Assembly: GCA_016930055.1 (NCBI GenBank)
Contig: JAFGHP010000018.1
Coordinates: forward strand, 1 to 57,462
From: Candidatus Bathyarchaeota archaeon
Lineage (GTDB): Archaea > Thermoproteota > Bathyarchaeia > TCS64
DNA length: 57,462 bases
Reading direction: 5' to 3'
In this document: piece by piece, positions 16,096 through 25,137 of the stretch
Layout of the letters: each line of letters starts with the position of its first letter
Numbering within the stretch: the stretch's first letter is position 1
Translations under genes and position numbers: made by a program
The notes under the pieces: model-generated
What the model saw: only the letters and a program-made list of their open reading frames with translations
The model's database searches: none
Told to the model about the DNA's origin: nothing

Positions 16096-17412
16096 ATGGA
16101 ACCTATTAAAAATAATGGGATGCGGAAATTTGTTTTTATTTGGGTTGGACAATTTTTTTCACTTCTTGGTACTTCAATGAGTCAATTTGCTTTAGCTATT
16201 TGGGCGTGGCAAATTACTGGGCAGGCTACTGCTCTTGCATTAGTGGCGCTTTTTAATTTTGCACCATCGATAATTGTGGGACCGATTGCAGGAGCATTAG
16301 TTGATCGATGGAATAGGAAACTTGTCTTAATTTTAAGTGATACAGCTTCAGCTATTGGTACGATTACTATTTTAATACTAATTTTATTTGGTAGATTAGA
16401 AATCTGGCATCTATACATTATCGGTATATTCACAGGAACGTTTCAATCATTTAGTTTCCCAGCATACAGTTCAACAATCAGCATGGTTCTATCAAAAGAG
16501 CAGTACTCAAGGGCAAGCGGACTACTGTCCCTAGCAGATTCTATTTCGAATATATTTTCCCCAATATTAGCGGGTTTTCTAATTGGTTCTATCGGAGTAA
16601 TAGGCATACTAACAATAGATATCGTAACATTTCTTCTTGCAGTAGGAATGCTTTTATCGATTTCTCTTCCTCAACCAACAAAAAAGGTTCAAAGTACTAC
16701 AAATCTATTTGAAGACAGCGTTTTTGGTTTCAAATATATTTTAAAAAGAAAAGGGCTTCTAGGTTTACAATTATCATTTTTTATTTCAAATCTGTTGAAT
16801 GGATTAGCATTTACTCTTTTCACACCTTTAATACTTTTGAGGGCTGGAAATGATACGATCACACTAGGTACAATTCAAGCTGCTTTTGGAGTTGGTGGAG
16901 TTTTAGGAGGGCTTATGCTTAGTATTTGGGGTGGACCCAAAAAGAAGGTAAATGGGATCTTTCTAGGGGGAGCAGCAAGTTACATGCTAGGAGTATTCAC
17001 ATTAGGTATAGGTAGATCTAATATTGTTTGGTTAATAGGTGCTTTCTTTACTATGTTTTTTATACCAACTACAAATGGATCTAGCCAAGCACTATGGCAA
17101 TCTAAAGTTCCTTATGAACTGCAAGGCAGAATCTTTGCTACTCGTGCATTTATTGCACAAATATCATCACCAATAGCTATGGCGATTGCTGGACCACTTG
17201 CAGACAATTTCTTATTACCAGCAATGGAAGAAGGAGGTTTCTTAGTACCCTATTTCAATTGGTTAACAGGAACAGGTCCGGGGGCTGGAATATCGCTTCT
17301 TTATATTACAATTAGTTTTATGGGAATTCTAGTATGTTTAGGAGGATATTTATTTAAAGAAATCCGCGATGTTGAAGAATTAATTCCAGACCACGATGAA
17401 GTATCAAAATAA
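16096..17412 (+). CDS. MFS transporter, drug/siderophore-exporter type
   Basis: Integral membrane protein with about twelve hydrophobic segments over 438 residues, of the EntS/macrolide-efflux type of the major facilitator superfamily. The loop after helix 2 carries ALVDRWNRKLVLILSD, the family's motif A form, and the start FVFIWVGQFFSLLGTSMSQFA is typical of this branch. The start ATG follows AAAGGTG at a suitable distance. It is divergent from the glycyl radical operon and followed after about 60 bp by an SDR gene. Export of a metabolite or toxic compound is likely; the substrate cannot be read from sequence. Confidence 0.85.
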   Translation: MEPIKNNGMRKFVFIWVGQFFSLLGTSMSQFALAIWAWQITGQATALALVALFNFAPSIIVGPIAGALVDRWNRKLVLILSDTASAIGTITILILILFGRLEIWHLYIIGIFTGTFQSFSFPAYSSTISMVLSKEQYSRASGLLSLADSISNIFSPILAGFLIGSIGVIGILTIDIVTFLLAVGMLLSISLPQPTKKVQSTTNLFEDSVFGFKYILKRKGLLGLQLSFFISNLLNGLAFTLFTPLILLRAGNDTITLGTIQAAFGVGGVLGGLMLSIWGGPKKKVNGIFLGGAASYMLGVFTLGIGRSNIVWLIGAFFTMFFIPTTNGSSQALWQSKVPYELQGRIFATRAFIAQISSPIAMAIAGPLADNFLLPAMEEGGFLVPYFNWLTGTGPGAGISLLYITISFMGILVCLGGYLFKEIRDVEELIPDHDEVSK

Positions 17413-17473
17413 TGTTTTTAATATAATTATAGAAAGTTTATTCATCAACATCTTAAAAGATTAATTGGATATA

Positions 17474-18274
17474 ATGACTACTAACGAACAAAAATTACAA
17501 GAAATGCTATCATTTAAAGATAAAACAGTAATAGTAACAGGCGCCGCAGTAGGAATCGGTAAATCAATATGTGAACGTCTTGCAGAAGCAGGAGCAGATT
17601 TAATTCTAATTGATATAAACGAAAAAAAATTATTAGAAACTTCAAAAGAACTTGGATCTTATAATGTGAAAATAATTCCTAAAATAATGGATCTCTCTCA
17701 AAAAAGTCAAATTGATAATTTTTGGCTTCAAATAAAAAATATAAGTCCAGATATTCTTATAAATAATGCAGGAATTTATCCAATAAAAGATTTTTTAGAG
17801 ATAGACGAAGTTTTTTTTGATAAAGTATATTCAATCAACCTTAAAGCAGCTGTCTGGATGTCTCAAAATTTTATTAAAACCAGAATAAATAGGGGAGGAG
17901 TAATCATTAATATCAGTAGCATTGAAGCAATATTACCTTTTAAAAAAGAAATGGTTCATTACGATATATCTAAAACGGGAATAATTGGTTTAACACGTGC
18001 ACTTGCCAAAGATTACAGTGAGAAAGGCTTCCGTATTAATGCAATAATTCCAGGAGGTATAATTACACCAGGAACAAAAAATGTAGCCTTTGAACTCCTA
18101 AAAGGGAATATTGGATTAGCAAAAACTGGATTAGAATTTAGAAGCAGACTACCTATGGGAAGACCAGGTGAACCAGACGAAGTAGCAAAAGTAGCTATCT
18201 TTCTAGCATCTGAACTCTCAAGCTATTTGACTGGTACTTTTATTGTGGTTGATGGAGGTTTCCTTTCAGCTTAA
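17474..18274 (+). CDS. Short-chain dehydrogenase/reductase (SDR)
   Basis: NAD(P)-dependent oxidoreductase of the classical SDR family. TGAAVGIG forms the nucleotide-binding loop, NNAG follows strand 4, a Ser sits in NISSIEA, and the catalytic pair is Tyr and Lys in HYDISKTG. PGGIITPGT comes after strand 6 and the end VVDGGFLSA is canonical. Asp at the end of strand 2 (LIDIN) favours NAD(H) over NADP(H). The ORF track begins at TTG 17465; I prefer the ATG at 17474 (MTTNEQK). It may share a transcript with the upstream transporter. Substrate unknown. Confidence 0.87.
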   Translation: MTTNEQKLQEMLSFKDKTVIVTGAAVGIGKSICERLAEAGADLILIDINEKKLLETSKELGSYNVKIIPKIMDLSQKSQIDNFWLQIKNISPDILINNAGIYPIKDFLEIDEVFFDKVYSINLKAAVWMSQNFIKTRINRGGVIINISSIEAILPFKKEMVHYDISKTGIIGLTRALAKDYSEKGFRINAIIPGGIITPGTKNVAFELLKGNIGLAKTGLEFRSRLPMGRPGEPDEVAKVAIFLASELSSYLTGTFIVVDGGFLSA

Positions 18275-18344
18275 CCCACTTTTATTGATCTCTCCCTTCA
18301 CAATGGATGCGCTTACGTTATAAATTATGTCTAAACAATGAACA

Positions 18345-19304
18345 TTGATCACGTTGGCTGAAAACAGCGTTGTTATAGATCTTGATGGAGTATCAAGCAC
18401 AACTTTATCTAAATTAAAGAAAGCTGGACTCTTAACATACGAGTCTATCGCAGTTACACCTTCAAAAGAAATAGAAGAAATGACAGGGATGGGTTCAGAT
18501 ACCGCTTTAAAAGTAAGCCAACTTGCACGCAAAAAAGTAGATCATGGATTTGTTCCAGCTACACTAGTTTTAGAACAAAGAAAACTTATGCTCCGATGCA
18601 ATACTGGAAGCCCTGACCTTAATAGAATCCTTGGTGGAGGTATAGAAACAGGTGCAATCACGGAACTTATTGGTGAATTTGGATCAGGAAAAACTCAGAT
18701 CTGTTTTACTTTAAGTGTTTTAGCTCAATTACCTGTTGAACAGGGGGGGTTTGGAGGAAAAGTTTGTGTTATAGATACCGAAGGGACCTTTCTTCCTGAA
18801 CGTATAAAGCAAATAGCTGAAGAGAGGGGGTTAGATACAATAGAGATACTGAACGGTGTTCTAGTTGCAAGAGCTTTTAACAGCGAACATCAAACAATTT
18901 TGATAAAAAACCTTCCACAAGTTGTTCAAGAAAATAAGGTAAAGCTTGTTATTGTTGATAGTATGATTGGCCATTTTAGAGGAGAATACATTGGAAGAGG
19001 AACACTTAGCGATAGACAGCAAAAAATTGGATCATGTCTTGCATCGTTGTTACGAGTTGCTGAAGCATTCAATCTTGCAGTTGTGTTAACTAACCAAGTT
19101 CAAGCTAAACCAGATACTAATTATGGTGACCCAAACAAACCAACGGGGGGACATGTTATGGCACATGCATGTACACATAGAGTATATCTTCGTAAAGGTA
19201 AAGAAAACACTCGCATAGCTCAAGTAATAGATTCACCTTATCTTCCAGAAGAAAAAGCACGTTTTGCAGTAGAAGCAGCTGGAGTTATAGGGTGTGAACA
19301 ATAA
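18345..19304 (+). CDS. radA: DNA repair and recombination protein RadA
   Basis: Archaeal RecA/Rad51-family recombinase that forms filaments on single-stranded DNA and promotes strand exchange. The N-terminal helix-hairpin-helix domain (residues 1-65) includes TPSKEIEEMTGMGSDTA. Walker A is GEFGSGKTQ, Walker B is KLVIVDS and loop L2 follows NQVQAKPD. Length (319) fits the family. The start is TTG at 18345 or the in-frame TTG at 18354. A TATA-like TTATAAAT lies about 20-30 bases upstream, so the leader is very short. It converges with the EngB-like gene with one base between stops. Confidence 0.95.
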   Translation: MITLAENSVVIDLDGVSSTTLSKLKKAGLLTYESIAVTPSKEIEEMTGMGSDTALKVSQLARKKVDHGFVPATLVLEQRKLMLRCNTGSPDLNRILGGGIETGAITELIGEFGSGKTQICFTLSVLAQLPVEQGGFGGKVCVIDTEGTFLPERIKQIAEERGLDTIEILNGVLVARAFNSEHQTILIKNLPQVVQENKVKLVIVDSMIGHFRGEYIGRGTLSDRQQKIGSCLASLLRVAEAFNLAVVLTNQVQAKPDTNYGDPNKPTGGHVMAHACTHRVYLRKGKENTRIAQVIDSPYLPEEKARFAVEAAGVIGCEQ

Positions 19305-19305
19305 A

Positions 19306-19905
19306 TTATTTTACTAATTCAAATGGATTTGTGTAACCGTGTTCAATTAATCTTTTTCGAATATCGTTTTTAAGTAGACCAATTCCATCTCCTGTTTTTG
19401 CGCTTACAGGATAAACAGGTATTGTAGGACCTAATCCTTCTTTTAGTGCTTCGAGATTTTCGTTGATTATTGATGAGCGTTCTTTATCAATTTTATTAGC
19501 TGCAACTATACAAGTTATGTTAAGATCTCTCTTTATGTAATGAACTAATTCTATGTCAAGGGGTATGAAGCCTTTTTTTGCGAGACGTGTTTCTGTTTCA
19601 AGATAAGTTGAAGTATTTATTACATGAAGTGCTAATATTATTTGGTTAGATTTATTTTTTAAAAAATCAAGAATCATGTCTTTTGTATCTTCTTCACCTT
19701 GTTTACTTAAACGTAAACTTACACCATATCCAGGCATATCTATAAGAAGTAGATTTTTAGATAAGGGATATTTTTCAATTCTGTTTGTCGTTCCAGGTTG
19801 TTTACCGACAGCTACATTGATGCCTGTAATTGCTTTAATTAAACTACTTTTACCTGAATTAGGTCTACCAGTAAATACAAAATATCCCTCAGCCATATTA
19901 TTCAC
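19306..19905 (-). CDS. engB: EngB-like (YihA) GTPase
   Basis: Small GTPase of the TrmE-Era-EngA-EngB group, linked in bacteria to large-subunit ribosome assembly. All G motifs are present: G1 GRPNSGKSS, G2 Thr in PGTTN, G3 DMPGYG, G4 NKID and G5 SAK. The product is 199 residues, the normal EngB length. The first start is GTG at 19905, but ATG at 19896 (MAEGYFVFTG) is at least as good. It lies between radA and the TFB gene; TFB is upstream on the same strand about 35 bp away, so they may be co-transcribed. Confidence 0.88.
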   Translation of the reverse strand: MNNMAEGYFVFTGRPNSGKSSLIKAITGINVAVGKQPGTTNRIEKYPLSKNLLLIDMPGYGVSLRLSKQGEEDTKDMILDFLKNKSNQIILALHVINTSTYLETETRLAKKGFIPLDIELVHYIKRDLNITCIVAANKIDKERSSIINENLEALKEGLGPTIPVYPVSAKTGDGIGLLKNDIRKRLIEHGYTNPFELVK

Positions 19906-19940
19906 TATGGTTTAAAGATGCAAGAGAAATATAAAGAAAT

Positions 19941-20864
19941 TTAAATGGCTATGGTAAAATCTAGACGCTGAGCAAGTTCTTTATAACGATTTCTAATAGT
20001 TACTTCCGTAACTTGGGCTTCTTTAGCAATTTCACCTTGGGTTCGACGCTCATCTGTAAGCTGACTGCTAATGTATATACAGGCAGCAGCTATTCCAGAA
20101 GGCCCACGACCACTAGTAAGCTTCAAAGTCGATGCTTTTTTTAGAATATTCATAGCAAGTATTTCGGTATCTCCAGTTAAAGCTAGCTTATTTATAATTT
20201 TACTAATATAGCCATGAGGATCAACTTGAGGTACTTCAGGATTTAGCTCCCTTAGTAAGAATCTATAGTTTCTTGCAGCTTCTTTTTTTGTTATATTTGC
20301 GGCAACCGCAACATCTTCAAGTGTACGAATAATGTTGCATTGTCTACAAGCCATATATATGCTTGCAACCGCTACACTTTGTATTGTTCTACCTCTTATC
20401 AACTGTTTTTGTATAGCCCTTCTATAAATCATACTAGAAGTTTCTATGACATTTCTCGGTAAATTTAGTTTATATGCAATTTTACTCATTTCACTTAAGG
20501 CATGGGCCAGATTACGTTGAGTTGAGTCACTAACCTTACTTCTTCTATGCCATTTTCTTAGTCTGTAAAGTCTTGCTCGCTCTTCTGGACTAAGCTTACG
20601 CCCAGAAGCATCACGATCCTGCCAACCTATAGTTGTGCTGAGACCTTTATCATGTATTGTCCAAGTAACTGGTGCACCAACTCTGGGTAATTTATCTCTT
20701 TGCTCTTGATCGAAAGCACGCCACTCAGGACCTGTATCTATTATGTTCTGAGATATAACAACGCCACATTTTTCGCAAACTAATTCGCCAGTCTCATAAT
20801 CCCTTAAAAGGTTGACGCTTCCACACTCAGTACAAACCATTTTATTGCGTAGGGTTGTAACCAA
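19941..20864 (-). CDS. tfb: Transcription initiation factor IIB (TFB)
   Basis: Archaeal TFB, which bridges TBP-TATA and RNA polymerase. The N-terminal zinc ribbon is CTECGSVNLL...CEKCGVVI, followed by a B-finger-like GPEWRAFDQEQ. Two cyclin repeats follow, one around MSKIAYKLNLP...IYMACRQC and one around LALTGDTEILAMN...CIYISSQL, the latter ending in a helix-turn-helix (TQGEIAKEAQVTEVTIRNRY) for BRE contact. The listed start is TTG at 20864; ATG at 20840 (MVCTECGS) is equally credible. A TATA-like GTTATAAGTA lies about 40 bases upstream. Only this one TFB occurs in the window. Confidence 0.95.
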   Translation of the reverse strand: MVTTLRNKMVCTECGSVNLLRDYETGELVCEKCGVVISQNIIDTGPEWRAFDQEQRDKLPRVGAPVTWTIHDKGLSTTIGWQDRDASGRKLSPEERARLYRLRKWHRRSKVSDSTQRNLAHALSEMSKIAYKLNLPRNVIETSSMIYRRAIQKQLIRGRTIQSVAVASIYMACRQCNIIRTLEDVAVAANITKKEAARNYRFLLRELNPEVPQVDPHGYISKIINKLALTGDTEILAMNILKKASTLKLTSGRGPSGIAAACIYISSQLTDERRTQGEIAKEAQVTEVTIRNRYKELAQRLDFTIAI

Positions 20865-21235
20865 AGAATCACATCTTAAGACTATGATTAAGGAAAAAAG
20901 GTTACTTATAACTCTTATCTAATTCGGTTCGCAAAAGTTTTAAAAAATAATATATAAATGTAAATTACTATATAAAAAATATTAATATTTTATATTTTTA
21001 TGCATTAATATTATTCATATAAATGTTTTATATTTAATTCTTATGTTAATAAATCAGATCTCAGGTAATTCTTTTTCAAAAAACATTTAAAATACGGATA
21101 ATTTTATGAGTTAATAAAATTCATTTAAATTTTACATTTATACAACAAAATAAAAAAAATTTTACTATTTAGGAAAAAGAGTTATCTTTAACAATAATAG
21201 TATTTAGGCATCCTACAAAATCGGGAGCTAACACT
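20865..21235. other. Intergenic region between divergent TFB and PPDK genes
   Basis: About 370 bases without a gene, extremely A/T-rich. It must hold two promoters. For TFB a TATA-like TTATAAG reads on the minus strand near 20905. For PPDK several TATA-like stretches exist, including TTTATACAA near 21138. TATTTAGG occurs twice (21166 and 21201), which is weak evidence for anything. No tRNA-like fold, long hairpin or ORF of note was found. Confidence 0.5.
21223..21227 (+). promoter_or_regulatory. Ribosome-binding site supporting the PPDK TTG start
   Basis: GGGAG lies eight bases before the TTG at 21236. No ATG exists near the expected N-terminus, and the protein read from this TTG begins exactly where other dikinases begin. 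Confidence 0.65.
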
Positions 21236-23869
21236 TTGACTAAAAAAGTATATGAATTTTCTGAAGGAAACAAAGATATGAGAGATTTGTTAGGTGGAAA
21301 AGGAGCAAATTTATCAGAGATGTTAAACATGGGGCTCAGAGTTCCACCAGGTTTCACTATCACAACCAAAACATGTATCGAATTCTTTGAATTGGGAGGA
21401 AAATTCCCCGAAGGTTTATGGGAAGAAGTAATAGAACATGTATCAAAGGTTGAGGAAAAAACTGGGAAAAAATTTGGTGATTCAAACAACCCTCTTCTAT
21501 TTAGTGTCAGAAGCGGTGCACCTGTTTCTATGCCAGGGATGATGGATACAGTACTAAATTTAGGGATGAATGATGAAGTTGCTAAAGGATTTTCAAAATT
21601 AACTAATGAAAGATTCGTATATGATGCATATCGCAGATTCATAACTATGTTTGCTGATGTTGTAATGGGTGCAGAAAGAAAGAAATTTGATGAAATTTAT
21701 GAAACAGAGAAGAAAAAAGATAATGCGAAAACTGATCCAGAAGTAAGTACCACAGCACTAAAGAAAATTGTTGATTCCCAAAAAGGTTTGTATAAAAAAG
21801 AAGTTGGTACAGATTTTCCAATGGATCCTTACCAGCAGCTAAAATTGGCTATTGCTGCAGTTTTTAATAGTTGGAACACGCCTAGAGCAATAACATATAG
21901 GAAAATTGAAGGAATACCGAACGAAGTAGGTACAGCATGTAATATCCAAACAATGGTTTTTGGTAATCTCGGACAAGATTCAGGAAGTGGAGTGCTTTTT
22001 ACACGCAATCCAAGTAACGGAGAAAAAACAGTTATTGGCGAACTTTTATTTAATGCTCAAGGAGAAGACGTTGTTGCAGGATTAAGAACTCCAGTAAGCC
22101 TAACTGACCTCAAAAACGATTATCCTAAAATTTATAATGAGTTAATAGAGAACGTTGAGAAACTTGAAAGCCATTATAAAGACTTGCAAGATGTTGAATT
22201 TACTATAGAAAAAGGAACATTATACTTACTTCAAACCCGTAGTGGAAAACGCACAGCAAGAGCTGCTGTAAAATGTGCTTATGATATGGTACAAGAAAAA
22301 CTAATTACAGAAAAAGAAGCTGTTTTGAGAATTGAACCCAGACAAATTGAATTTCTATTACATAAAAGCATTGATCCCAACAGTGGGAAAAGTCCTTTAA
22401 CTAAAGGATTACCCGCTTCTCCAGGAGCAGCTATTGGACAAGTTGTTTTTGTACCAAAGGAAGCTGAAGAATGGAAAGCTTCTGGTAAAAAAGTTATACT
22501 TGTCCGTCCTGAAACAACGCCAGAAGATATTGCGGGTATGGTAGCTGCAGAGGGTGTATTAACTAGTAGAGGTGGAATGACAAGCCATGCAGCAATAGTC
22601 GCTAGAGGTATAGGTAAACCAGCTATAGTCGGATGTGAAGCACTACACATTGATCTCGAAAAAGAAATGTTTAGTGTGGGCGACATTGTGATAAATAAAG
22701 GAGATATTCTAGCAATAGATGGATTAACAGCTGAAGTTTTTGTTGGAGAAGTACCATTAATTGAGCCTAAAATAAGTGATGAAGTTGAAATAATTCTCAG
22801 CTGGGCTGATAAATATAGAAGACTGGGAGTATGGGCTAATGCTAATGATGAGGCTGATGCAACTAAAGCTAACTTAAATGGTGCTCAAGGAATTGGTCTT
22901 GCAAGGACAGAACGGATGTTTCTGGGAGTAGAACGTGTTGCTCTAGTTCGTGAAATGATTATGGCAGATACAAGAGAAGATAGACAAAAAGCTTTAGATA
23001 AACTTCTACCATTACAAAAAGAGGATTTTAAGGGTCTTCTCAGAGCAATGAATCAGAAGCCTGTACAAATTAGATTGTTAGACCCGCCTCTCCACGAGTT
23101 TATGCCCCGTGAAGTGGACTTAGTGACAGAAATATTTGATATGGAAAAAGCTAACGAAAAACAAGAAGAAATAGAGAAAAAGAAAACAATCCTAAATAAA
23201 GTACGTAGAATTCAAGAAGCTAATCCAATGATTGGGTTACGTGCATGTCGTGTAGGTATATTATATCCAGAGATTTACGAAACTCAAGCAAAAGCAATCT
23301 TCGAAGCAGCAAGTGAACTTAAAATCAATGGATATGATCCAAAACCAGAAATAATGATACCAGGAACAATAACCTACAAAGAATTAGCATACCTTAAACC
23401 ATACATCATAAAAGCACATAAAGAAATTACACAAAAATATGGTTTCGAAATACCTTACAAATATGGCACAATGATAGAAATGCCTCGAGCTGCTTTAACC
23501 GCTGATGAAATGGCTAAAGAATGTGAATTCTTCAGTTTTGGAACAAACGATTTAACACAAACAGGACTAGGATTAAGTAGGGATGATGCTCAGGGAACAT
23601 TTTTACCACCATATGTTGAAAAGAAATTATTAGATGACGACCCATTCCAAACACTAGATAAAAAAGGAGTAGGTCAACTAGTAAAAATCTGCGTTAAACT
23701 AGCTAAATCAGCGAACCCAAATATAAAAATAGGAATATGTGGAGAACATGGAGGAGACCCAGAAAGCATCTACTTCTTCCATGAAGCAGGACTAGACTAT
23801 GTTTCATGCAGTCCCTTCCGAATACCAGTAGCAAGATTAGCAGCAGCAAGAATAGCCCTAATTTCATAA
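21236..23869 (+). CDS. ppdK: Pyruvate, phosphate dikinase
   Basis: Catalyses pyruvate + ATP + Pi to PEP + AMP + PPi, reversibly, in the cytoplasm. At 877 residues it is full length. The N-terminal ATP-grasp domain begins YEFSEGNKDMRDLLGGKGANL. The phosphohistidine lies in GGMTSHAAIVARGIGKPA (about residue 455). The C-terminal PEP/pyruvate barrel contains FGTNDLTQTGLG and the catalytic Cys in GICGEHGGDP. It starts at TTG with a GGGAG site. PEP carboxylase lies about 6 kb downstream on the same strand, so the two together can carry pyruvate to oxaloacetate. They are not one operon. Confidence 0.96.
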   Translation: MTKKVYEFSEGNKDMRDLLGGKGANLSEMLNMGLRVPPGFTITTKTCIEFFELGGKFPEGLWEEVIEHVSKVEEKTGKKFGDSNNPLLFSVRSGAPVSMPGMMDTVLNLGMNDEVAKGFSKLTNERFVYDAYRRFITMFADVVMGAERKKFDEIYETEKKKDNAKTDPEVSTTALKKIVDSQKGLYKKEVGTDFPMDPYQQLKLAIAAVFNSWNTPRAITYRKIEGIPNEVGTACNIQTMVFGNLGQDSGSGVLFTRNPSNGEKTVIGELLFNAQGEDVVAGLRTPVSLTDLKNDYPKIYNELIENVEKLESHYKDLQDVEFTIEKGTLYLLQTRSGKRTARAAVKCAYDMVQEKLITEKEAVLRIEPRQIEFLLHKSIDPNSGKSPLTKGLPASPGAAIGQVVFVPKEAEEWKASGKKVILVRPETTPEDIAGMVAAEGVLTSRGGMTSHAAIVARGIGKPAIVGCEALHIDLEKEMFSVGDIVINKGDILAIDGLTAEVFVGEVPLIEPKISDEVEIILSWADKYRRLGVWANANDEADATKANLNGAQGIGLARTERMFLGVERVALVREMIMADTREDRQKALDKLLPLQKEDFKGLLRAMNQKPVQIRLLDPPLHEFMPREVDLVTEIFDMEKANEKQEEIEKKKTILNKVRRIQEANPMIGLRACRVGILYPEIYETQAKAIFEAASELKINGYDPKPEIMIPGTITYKELAYLKPYIIKAHKEITQKYGFEIPYKYGTMIEMPRAALTADEMAKECEFFSFGTNDLTQTGLGLSRDDAQGTFLPPYVEKKLLDDDPFQTLDKKGVGQLVKICVKLAKSANPNIKIGICGEHGGDPESIYFFHEAGLDYVSCSPFRIPVARLAAARIALIS

Positions 23870-23955
23870 TAATATTAATCAAATATTCTGTATTAGCTAT
23901 TCTTTCTCTAAATATCTTTTAGAAAAATAAAAACTAAAATTCTTTAAATATCATT

Positions 23956-24672
23956 TTATAGACTATATTTTCTTTTTATATCTAAATAAATGAAGAATAT
24001 TAACATGAAAATTGTTGTTATTGTAGAGGGTACTGTACTTTCTACGCTGATAAGAGTTAAAGCTAAACCAGCAGCAAAACCGGAGTTTTTTGATGTTCCT
24101 AATAAAATGTAACTTGTTATTTTATCTGAATCAAAATTTATTTTTTTAAAAAAAAGCTCAATAAAATAACCTAATAAAAAAGTTGTTAAAAAACTAATAA
24201 TGATTAAAGATCCTAAAGAAAAAGGGTTTCTTAAAAAAACTTCATTATTTAAACCAACTATTGTATAAATAATTATAAAAAAACTCCAATTAATGAATGT
24301 TCCTTTATAATTTACTATTCTTTCTTCAATATTAAAATAAATAAGGATTCTTGAAAGAATAAAAGGAATTATTATTAATTCAATTAATAATAAGTATAAT
24401 TTACTTTGAAAACTTGGTATTGATCCTAGAAATAATGAAAGAATAAAAGGCGTAAAAATAAAAGCTCCAATATAACTAGATAAAAAACCTACAATACTAT
24501 AATCTAAATTACCACCTAAAAAATTTGTAAAAGGAATAACCGCTACTGCAGGGGGAACTGAAGCTAAAATAATAAATCCAAGTAAGTATTGGTGTGGTAA
24601 TTTTAAAAAATAACTTAATATTATAATACTTCCTCCTAAGATTAAATAATTTAATATTATACTAGTTAACAT
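23956..24672 (-). CDS. BASS-type transporter, C-terminal part (frame-shifted from the N-terminal ORF)
   Basis: Strongly hydrophobic, about seven or eight membrane segments. The text LASVPPAVAVIPFTNFLGGN and GTSKNSGFAAGLALTL matches the two conserved blocks of the bile-acid:sodium symporter (BASS) superfamily. Alone it lacks the first two helices of the fold; these are encoded by the overlapping upstream ORF in another frame. The ATG used here overlaps that ORF's stop in ATGTTAA. Either the two halves are joined by a -1 shift at GTTAAAC, or they are separate coupled polypeptides, or there is an indel in the assembly. Substrate unknown (organic anions in known relatives). Confidence 0.7.
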   Translation of the reverse strand: MLTSIILNYLILGGSIIILSYFLKLPHQYLLGFIILASVPPAVAVIPFTNFLGGNLDYSIVGFLSSYIGAFIFTPFILSLFLGSIPSFQSKLYLLLIELIIIPFILSRILIYFNIEERIVNYKGTFINWSFFIIIYTIVGLNNEVFLRNPFSLGSLIIISFLTTFLLGYFIELFFKKINFDSDKITSYILLGTSKNSGFAAGLALTLISVESTVPSTITTIFMLIFFIYLDIKRKYSL

Positions 24673-24875
24673 TGGTTTAACCCATCTCTTATAATCAAAA
24701 AAATTTCCTTAGAGATATTTGTCATAGAGATGGTCATTATAAAAATTAGAATAATTATTAGTATTTTTTCTGTCCATTGAGCTAATTGATTTAAACTTAA
24801 ACCAAGAAAGAGACTAAGTAATAAAATAAAATTTCTATCCTTTAAAAAATTTTTAAAAGAATCTAAAGTAATCAT
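24666..24875 (-). CDS. BASS-type transporter, N-terminal part (69 aa)
   Basis: Two hydrophobic helices: NFILLLSLFLGLSLNQLAQW and ILIIILIFIMTISMTNIS. Together they correspond to the opening helices of BASS-superfamily carriers, where an MTLSL-like turn precedes a basic loop. The ORF stops just as the C-terminal ORF starts, with a seven-base overlap. The fused length would be about 305 residues, normal for the family. The last in-frame codons read GGG TTA AAC CAA TGT TAA, so a -1 slip at G-TTA-AAC leads straight into the second ORF. A true 69-residue protein is less likely. Confidence 0.65.
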   Translation of the reverse strand: MITLDSFKNFLKDRNFILLLSLFLGLSLNQLAQWTEKILIIILIFIMTISMTNISKEIFLIIRDGLNQC

Positions 24876-25072
24876 CTTAATAAGATCTAAACATTATATG
24901 TAAAAAATATTGGTGTCGTTTAATTAATAATTACGATTAAAAATTATTTTTGGTATATTTTTTTATATTTATTAATTATATTTTTCATTCGATAATCAAT
25001 AAAAAGTTAGGATTTACCATAAAAATTTGATTATTTACTTATCATTATTTATAAGAATATTAAACTATTAAA

Positions 25073-25080
25073 TTATAAAC
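25073..25080 (+). promoter_or_regulatory. Probable TATA box of the Ca2+ ATPase gene
   Basis: TTATAAAC. Placing the transcription start about 25 bases downstream puts it near 25103, at the left edge of the palindrome. Other A/T-rich candidates exist, so this is the best rather than the only choice. Confidence 0.4.
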
Positions 25081-25104
25081 AATATCTAAATTTAACTAGT
25101 ATGT

Positions 25105-25137
25105 AACTTCGATCATTAAACCTTTAAGTACGAAGTT
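25105..25137 (+). promoter_or_regulatory. Nested interrupted palindrome, candidate operator or leader hairpin
   Basis: AACTTCG at 25105 and its exact complement CGAAGTT at 25131 enclose a second perfect palindrome TTAAA-CC-TTTAA at 25116-25127, with the two centres half a base apart. It lies about 50 bases before the ATPase start codon and just at the predicted transcription start. It could be a dimeric repressor site or an RNA hairpin in the leader. Confidence 0.45.

Noticed and set aside
20931-21160. Possible small RNA or repeat in the A/T-rich gap before ppdK
   Set aside because: Only A/T homopolymer-like runs and an 8-base repeat; no stable stem or T-terminated hairpin could be found by eye.
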